A program made the translations under genes and the position numbers. Below, piece by piece: positions 60,230 to 64,000 of a stretch of 64,000 bases of DNA; the first letter of the stretch is position 1; every line of letters starts with the position of its first letter. The stretch lies in assembly GCF_021538615.1 (NCBI RefSeq), contig NZ_JAJHIZ010000003.1, positions 1,302,001 through 1,366,000 of the forward strand, read 5' to 3'. Origin of the DNA: Niabella agricola (lineage in GTDB: Bacteria; Bacteroidota; Bacteroidia; Chitinophagales; Chitinophagaceae). The notes under the pieces were generated by a model, which saw nothing but the letters and a program-made list of their open reading frames with translations, did no database searches and was not told the DNA's origin.

Positions 60230-61963
60230 ATGATCCGGATGCTTTCTCTTTTTCTGGTCAACTGCCTGCTTGCTGCGGCAGCTTCTGCGCAAACGCTTAC
60301 AACTGTTTTTGAAACAAGTGATGGACAGCAAACGCCCGAATATGCCGCCCTTATCCAATGGTGGCAACAACTGGATAAACTATCGGACAAGGTGTCGATG
60401 CGTCCCATGGGCATGACGGATGCCGGGTTCCCATTACACCTGGTTACCATCAGCAACCGGCCGGTTACCAGCTTTGCAAAAGCACACGAGCTGCAAAAAA
60501 CAGTGATCCTCATTAATAACGGCATCCATCCGGGAGAGCCGGATGGCATTGATGCTTCAATGTTGCTGGCGCGCGATATTGCGGAAAACAAACTCCGGCT
60601 TCCGGATAACGTAGTACTGGCCCTTATACCGGTTTACAATATTGGTGGATGCCTGAACCGCAGCGCCTATTACCGGGTAGACCAGGACGGTCCCGAAGCA
60701 TTTGGATCGAGAGGCAATTCACAGAACCTGGATCTGAACCGGGATTTTATTAAATGTGATACAAAGGACGCCCTGGCCTTTACCGAAATATTCCACCTCG
60801 TAGATCCGGATATATTTGTTGACAATCATGTAAGCAATGGTGCCGACTATCAACATGTGATGACGCTGCTGTCTTCCCAGCATAATAAACTGGGAGGAAA
60901 AATGGGCGTATTTATGAACCGGCAATTTGAACCGGAGCTCTACCTGCGCATGAAAAAAGAAGGCTTTGACCTGATTCCCTATGTAAATGACTTTGGGGAT
61001 GCTGTTACCAATGGCTGGCCGGCATTCTGGGACAGCCCCCGGTATGCCAGCGGTTACGCCACCCTGTTCCATTCGTTTGCATTTGTGCCCGAAACACATA
61101 TGCTGAAGCCTTATCCGCAGCGTGTAAAAGCCACTTATGCGCTGATGAAAAGTTTTATTGGTTTTGCAGCCGATCATGGCCGTCAGATACAGGAACTGAG
61201 GCGGGAAGCCCGGGCAGAAGTCATACAGGCTTCATCATTTCCAGCAGCCTACAAACTGGATTCGGCAGCCGTTTCCACCATTCTCTTTAAAGGATACGAG
61301 GCCACTATGAAGAAAAGTGAAGTATCGGGTTTGCCCCGACTCTATTACGACCGGACAAAGCCGTTTACCAGGAAGATTCCTTTTTATAATGAATACCGTC
61401 CTCAGCGTTTTGTAGCCAAACCACGCGCCTATATTATTCCCCAGGGATGGTGGAAGGTTGTGGACCGGTTAAAGGCGAACAAGATAAAGATGCAGCAACT
61501 GACCCGTGATACCGCCCTGACTGTTCAGGCTTATTATATCAGCAAATACCGTTCTTCTGCAGTTCCTTACCAAATGCACCACGCCAACACCGATGTGGAA
61601 GTGGAAACCAAAGTACAGCGGCTCTCCTTCAGGAAAGGAGATTGGTGGGTCCCCATGAACCAGCCGGCAAACCGGTTCCTGTTTGAAACACTGGAACCGT
61701 ATTATGAAGACAGCTATTTTGCCTGGAACTTTTTTGACGGGATCTTAAACAACAAGGAATGGTATTCGGCATACAATTATGAAGACATTGCAGCCGCTTA
61801 TCTGAAAGAACAGCCTTCACTCCGGGCCGCCCTTGAAGAACGACGTAAATCGGATACTGCTTTTGCTAACAGCGCTGTCGCACAGCTAACGTTCATCTTC
61901 AATCAATCGCCGTATAAAGACCCCGACTATATGCGTTACCCGGTTTTCCGGATCATGGATTAG
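60230..61963 (+). CDS. M14-family zinc carboxypeptidase
   Basis: 577 residues from ATG 60230 (alternative 60239). Signal peptide about 1-20 (LFLVNCLLAAAASAQ). M14 catalytic domain about 25-330: zinc ligands in NNGIHPGEPDG (H-x-x-E) and the His in FVDNHVSNGADYQHV, substrate Arg/Asn in NLDLNRDFIKCD, and general base Glu in FVPETHMLKPYPQR. A large C-terminal domain (about 340-577) of unknown fold follows. Exported peptidase; may trim peptides or the peptidoglycan stem. Its 3' end overlaps the convergent lipoprotein gene by 11 bases. Confidence 0.93.
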   Translation: MIRMLSLFLVNCLLAAAASAQTLTTVFETSDGQQTPEYAALIQWWQQLDKLSDKVSMRPMGMTDAGFPLHLVTISNRPVTSFAKAHELQKTVILINNGIHPGEPDGIDASMLLARDIAENKLRLPDNVVLALIPVYNIGGCLNRSAYYRVDQDGPEAFGSRGNSQNLDLNRDFIKCDTKDALAFTEIFHLVDPDIFVDNHVSNGADYQHVMTLLSSQHNKLGGKMGVFMNRQFEPELYLRMKKEGFDLIPYVNDFGDAVTNGWPAFWDSPRYASGYATLFHSFAFVPETHMLKPYPQRVKATYALMKSFIGFAADHGRQIQELRREARAEVIQASSFPAAYKLDSAAVSTILFKGYEATMKKSEVSGLPRLYYDRTKPFTRKIPFYNEYRPQRFVAKPRAYIIPQGWWKVVDRLKANKIKMQQLTRDTALTVQAYYISKYRSSAVPYQMHHANTDVEVETKVQRLSFRKGDWWVPMNQPANRFLFETLEPYYEDSYFAWNFFDGILNNKEWYSAYNYEDIAAAYLKEQPSLRAALEERRKSDTAFANSAVAQLTFIFNQSPYKDPDYMRYPVFRIMD

Positions 61964-62480
61964 CGCCGGGTGCAGCCGCAGGCGCCTTTTCAAGCATAAA
62001 TCCGTTTTCGGCAGCAAAGCGAACCTGTGTGTCCTGCAAGCGGAGCATCACCTCTTCCTGGGCCACCAGGATCTGGTTCATCCGGTTGCTGGCTTCCATT
62101 CGGGCGGGCTCATCCGGTGCATCACCAATCGCCCTGTAGGCCGTATACAAGCTCTTAAAATATTCAAAATAGCGGATGGCTACAGTTTTAAAATCTTCGC
62201 CTCCCGTAAATTTTGAGACATCTATTTTTTCAATCTTGTCGATTTTTTCCTGGATGATTGTTTCCATTTTTTCTGCAGCCGCCGAAACGCATTTATAATC
62301 CGCACTGTCCGCACATCGCTTAATCGTATTTTCGGTCTGACGTATCGGCTCTGCAAGACTTTGTTCCAGTGTTGCTACCTCGTCACTATACTGTTTCGCA
62401 GACATGGTCACTTTTTCCTTGCAGGCTGTTAAAAGAAAGAATCCCAACGTACATAATACTGTGTTCAATCTCAATCGCAT
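61953..62480 (-). CDS. Helical lipoprotein, unknown
   Basis: 175 residues. Lipobox LLTAC (Cys20), then an extended helical region (about 30-165): QYSDEVATLEQSLAEPIRQTENTIKRCADSADYKCVSAAAEKMETIIQEKIDKIEKID..., with heptad-like spacing, and an Ala/Pro tail. The two Cys of RCADSADYKC could form a disulfide. Likely a coiled-coil periplasm-facing lipoprotein. No named family. Convergent 11-base overlap with the M14 gene. Confidence 0.78.
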   Translation of the reverse strand: MRLRLNTVLCTLGFFLLTACKEKVTMSAKQYSDEVATLEQSLAEPIRQTENTIKRCADSADYKCVSAAAEKMETIIQEKIDKIEKIDVSKFTGGEDFKTVAIRYFEYFKSLYTAYRAIGDAPDEPARMEASNRMNQILVAQEEVMLRLQDTQVRFAAENGFMLEKAPAAAPGANP

Positions 62481-62629
62481 TGATGTATTTATTTTGTATC
62501 CAATGAGCGGCCCAAAAGCCTTACTCCTGGCCTGGTTTCCCTGCCCGCATGGTGAACTGCTGTTAACCGCCGGTCCTGTTATTGCAACCCCGACCTTACT
62601 GCTAACAACCGCTTATCGCTTTAAGGCCA

Positions 62630-64000
62630 TCAGGCACCGGTGTTTCCGTTCGGGGTATTACCGGCTTTCCGGGCATAATAATAATAAATAGGCACTCCAA
62701 TTATAACAATAACCAGGCCTAATAATGAAGTAAAGGTTTTTTCATATAGCAACCCAATCCCAAGGGTGCCCGCCATCAGGAGGTAAATGATAGGAATTAC
62801 CGGGTAACCAAACGCTTTGTAGGGCCGTTCCGCATCCGGACGGCTCCGGCGCAGGCGAAAAACCCCTACAATGGTCAGGATGTAAAACACAACCGTAATG
62901 AACACCACATAATCCAGCAGTACCCCATACTGTCCGCTAAGACATAACGCACTCGCCCAGATACATTGAGCCCAAAGTGCCCACTGGGGTACGGCATTTT
63001 TATTGAGCGTGCCAGCCTGGGGAAGGAATAATTTATCTTTGGCCATGGTATAATACACCCGGGCCCCCGAAAGGATGAGCCCGTTGTTACAGCCGAAAGT
63101 TGATATCATGATCATCACCGCGATAATAGCAGCACCGTAATGTCCGAAAATGGAAGACGCAGCGGCTGTGGCCACACGATCCTGGACCGCAAATGCGATA
63201 TTTGGGTCAGCTACTTCCGGAGCATAGGCGACCATTGAGCCCGTAGCGGGTGGTATCATGGGCAAAACGGCCAGATACATCAGGTTGGCCAGCAGGTACA
63301 CCACCGTTACCACCAGGGTGCCCAGAAAAAGGCTCAATCCTACATTGCGTTTGGGATTCTTAATTTCCCCTGCAATAAATGTTACATTTTCCCAGGCTAC
63401 ACTACTAAAAACAGACCCCACCATCGCCGCACTGATCAATCCCAGGGCTACCATCATGCTGCCCGGGGTTTGGAATACAGACCAGCCCTGCTTCACACCA
63501 GCGGCGTCATGAACCGGAGCGGTAAATTTCATATCAAATCCCGTAGCCCAGTTTGCATTCCAGATATCTGCTTTTGCAGCCATCAGCAATCCGAATATGA
63601 TCAGACCGAACAATGAAAAAAGTTTAACAATAGTAAAAACCGTCTGAATGATCTTTCCATCCTTTACACCACGTGTGTTTACGTATGTTAGAAAAATAAT
63701 AAGCGCGATGGAAACCAGCTGTGCAGGAAAGATGCGGATCCAGCCGAATTCAAAAAGCAGGTTCCGTTCATCCATGGTCAGTGCAGGAATAAAATAGCCG
63801 GCAAACTTGCTGAACGCAACGCCCACTGCGGCAATGGTTCCGGTTTGAATGACCGAGAAAAAACTCCAGCCGTATAAAAAGCCCAGCATCGGGCTATACG
63901 CTTCCTTCAGGTACACATACTGCCCACCCGCCTTGGGAAACATGGAAGAAAGTTCGCCATAAGTTACTGCTGCAAAAACGGTCATTAATCCCGTGATCAC
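62630..64000 (-). CDS. Amino acid permease (APC superfamily), N-terminus outside window
   Basis: At least 456 residues; the frame is open through 64000, and the start with TM1 lies beyond the window. About eleven transmembrane helices are visible. APC signature parts: ALYAELSSMFPKAGGQYVYLKEAYSP-like (GELSSMFPKAGGQYVYLKEAYSP), VAWENVTFIAGEIKNPKRNVGLSLFLGT, STFGCNNGLILSGARVYYTMAKDKLF, and RRSRPDAERPYKAFGYPVIPIIY. This is close to the LAT/YhdG-like transporters of Bacteroidota. Probably imports or exchanges amino acids through the inner membrane. Confidence 0.94.
   Translation of the reverse strand: MITGLMTVFAAVTYGELSSMFPKAGGQYVYLKEAYSPMLGFLYGWSFFSVIQTGTIAAVGVAFSKFAGYFIPALTMDERNLLFEFGWIRIFPAQLVSIALIIFLTYVNTRGVKDGKIIQTVFTIVKLFSLFGLIIFGLLMAAKADIWNANWATGFDMKFTAPVHDAAGVKQGWSVFQTPGSMMVALGLISAAMVGSVFSSVAWENVTFIAGEIKNPKRNVGLSLFLGTLVVTVVYLLANLMYLAVLPMIPPATGSMVAYAPEVADPNIAFAVQDRVATAAASSIFGHYGAAIIAVMIMISTFGCNNGLILSGARVYYTMAKDKLFLPQAGTLNKNAVPQWALWAQCIWASALCLSGQYGVLLDYVVFITVVFYILTIVGVFRLRRSRPDAERPYKAFGYPVIPIIYLLMAGTLGIGLLYEKTFTSLLGLVIVIIGVPIYYYYARKAGNTPNGNTGA

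Noticed and set aside
1..64000. tRNA and rRNA genes
   Set aside because: No cloverleaf-forming sequence with an intact T-loop (GTTCGAATC-type) or rRNA-like conserved stretch was recognised by eye; a dedicated scan would settle this.

Overview
The window looks like chromosomal DNA from a member of the Bacteroidota, most likely family Chitinophagaceae. The signs are two SusC/SusD outer-membrane pairs, many Lys-rich-tailed lipoproteins (Cys-Lys-Lys after the lipobox), FAS1, DUF4397, DUF2795 and DUF6515 proteins, weak or absent Shine-Dalgarno sequences, and several promoters of the Bacteroidota form (TAnnTTTG at -7, sometimes with TTG about 19-20 bases upstream). No rRNA, tRNA, CRISPR array, transposase or phage gene was recognised. 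Gene content is mostly housekeeping and cell-envelope.

Layout. 1-4931: the 5' part of a B12-dependent ribonucleotide reductase (nrdJ, running off the left edge), a DUF1543 protein and a DUF255/YyaL protein. 5133-8442: an esterase divergent from an ATP-grasp ligase and a YbdK-type carboxylate-amine ligase, a likely small-molecule or peptide amide-ligase locus. 8562-11408: a SNF2 helicase. 11549-24503: on the minus strand, a DeoR regulator followed by SusC-SusD, then a second SusC-SusD-DUF4397-FAS1 operon; no glycosidase lies nearby. 24693-27822: thiolase and ABC exporter. 28064-31670: small secreted Tyr/His-rich proteins, a DUF6515 protein and a TraB/GumN protein. 31755-45945: DinB, a membrane protein, a 1180-residue outer-membrane protein, DsbA/FrnE, DUF2795, two LolD-like ATPases, PduO-type cobalamin adenosyltransferase, GatC, AnmK, Upp, GdhA and an RsmI-like methyltransferase. 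46680-50415: an arginine operon (GNAT, DinB, argG, cupin, argC) preceded by a 300-base region rich in palindromes and competing hairpins. 50597-51516: Xre/RES toxin-antitoxin pair. 51572-64000: aldo/keto reductase, PBP4, LuxE-like acyl-protein synthetase, UbiA-like protein, class C acid phosphatase, PdxJ, M14 peptidase and an APC permease cut by the right edge.

Working links: the PduO adenosyltransferase makes the adenosylcobalamin that NrdJ needs; the two LolD-like ATPases and many lipoproteins fit an envelope-heavy lifestyle; GdhA, argG and argC together serve nitrogen assimilation.

The most interesting signal I found is not a gene. Many intergenic gaps (4944-5006, 7221-7325, 25995-26015, 41390-41452, 42769-42831, 50417-50444, 53506-53568 and weaker ones) hold degenerate sequence with a strict 7-base period, built from related words such as GCTGAAN, ATCAGAT (reverse complement ATCTGAT) and TCACATT. 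This resembles the heptamer STRR repeats of cyanobacteria, but I know of no description in this phylum. Positions of motifs were read by eye; no similarity search was run.
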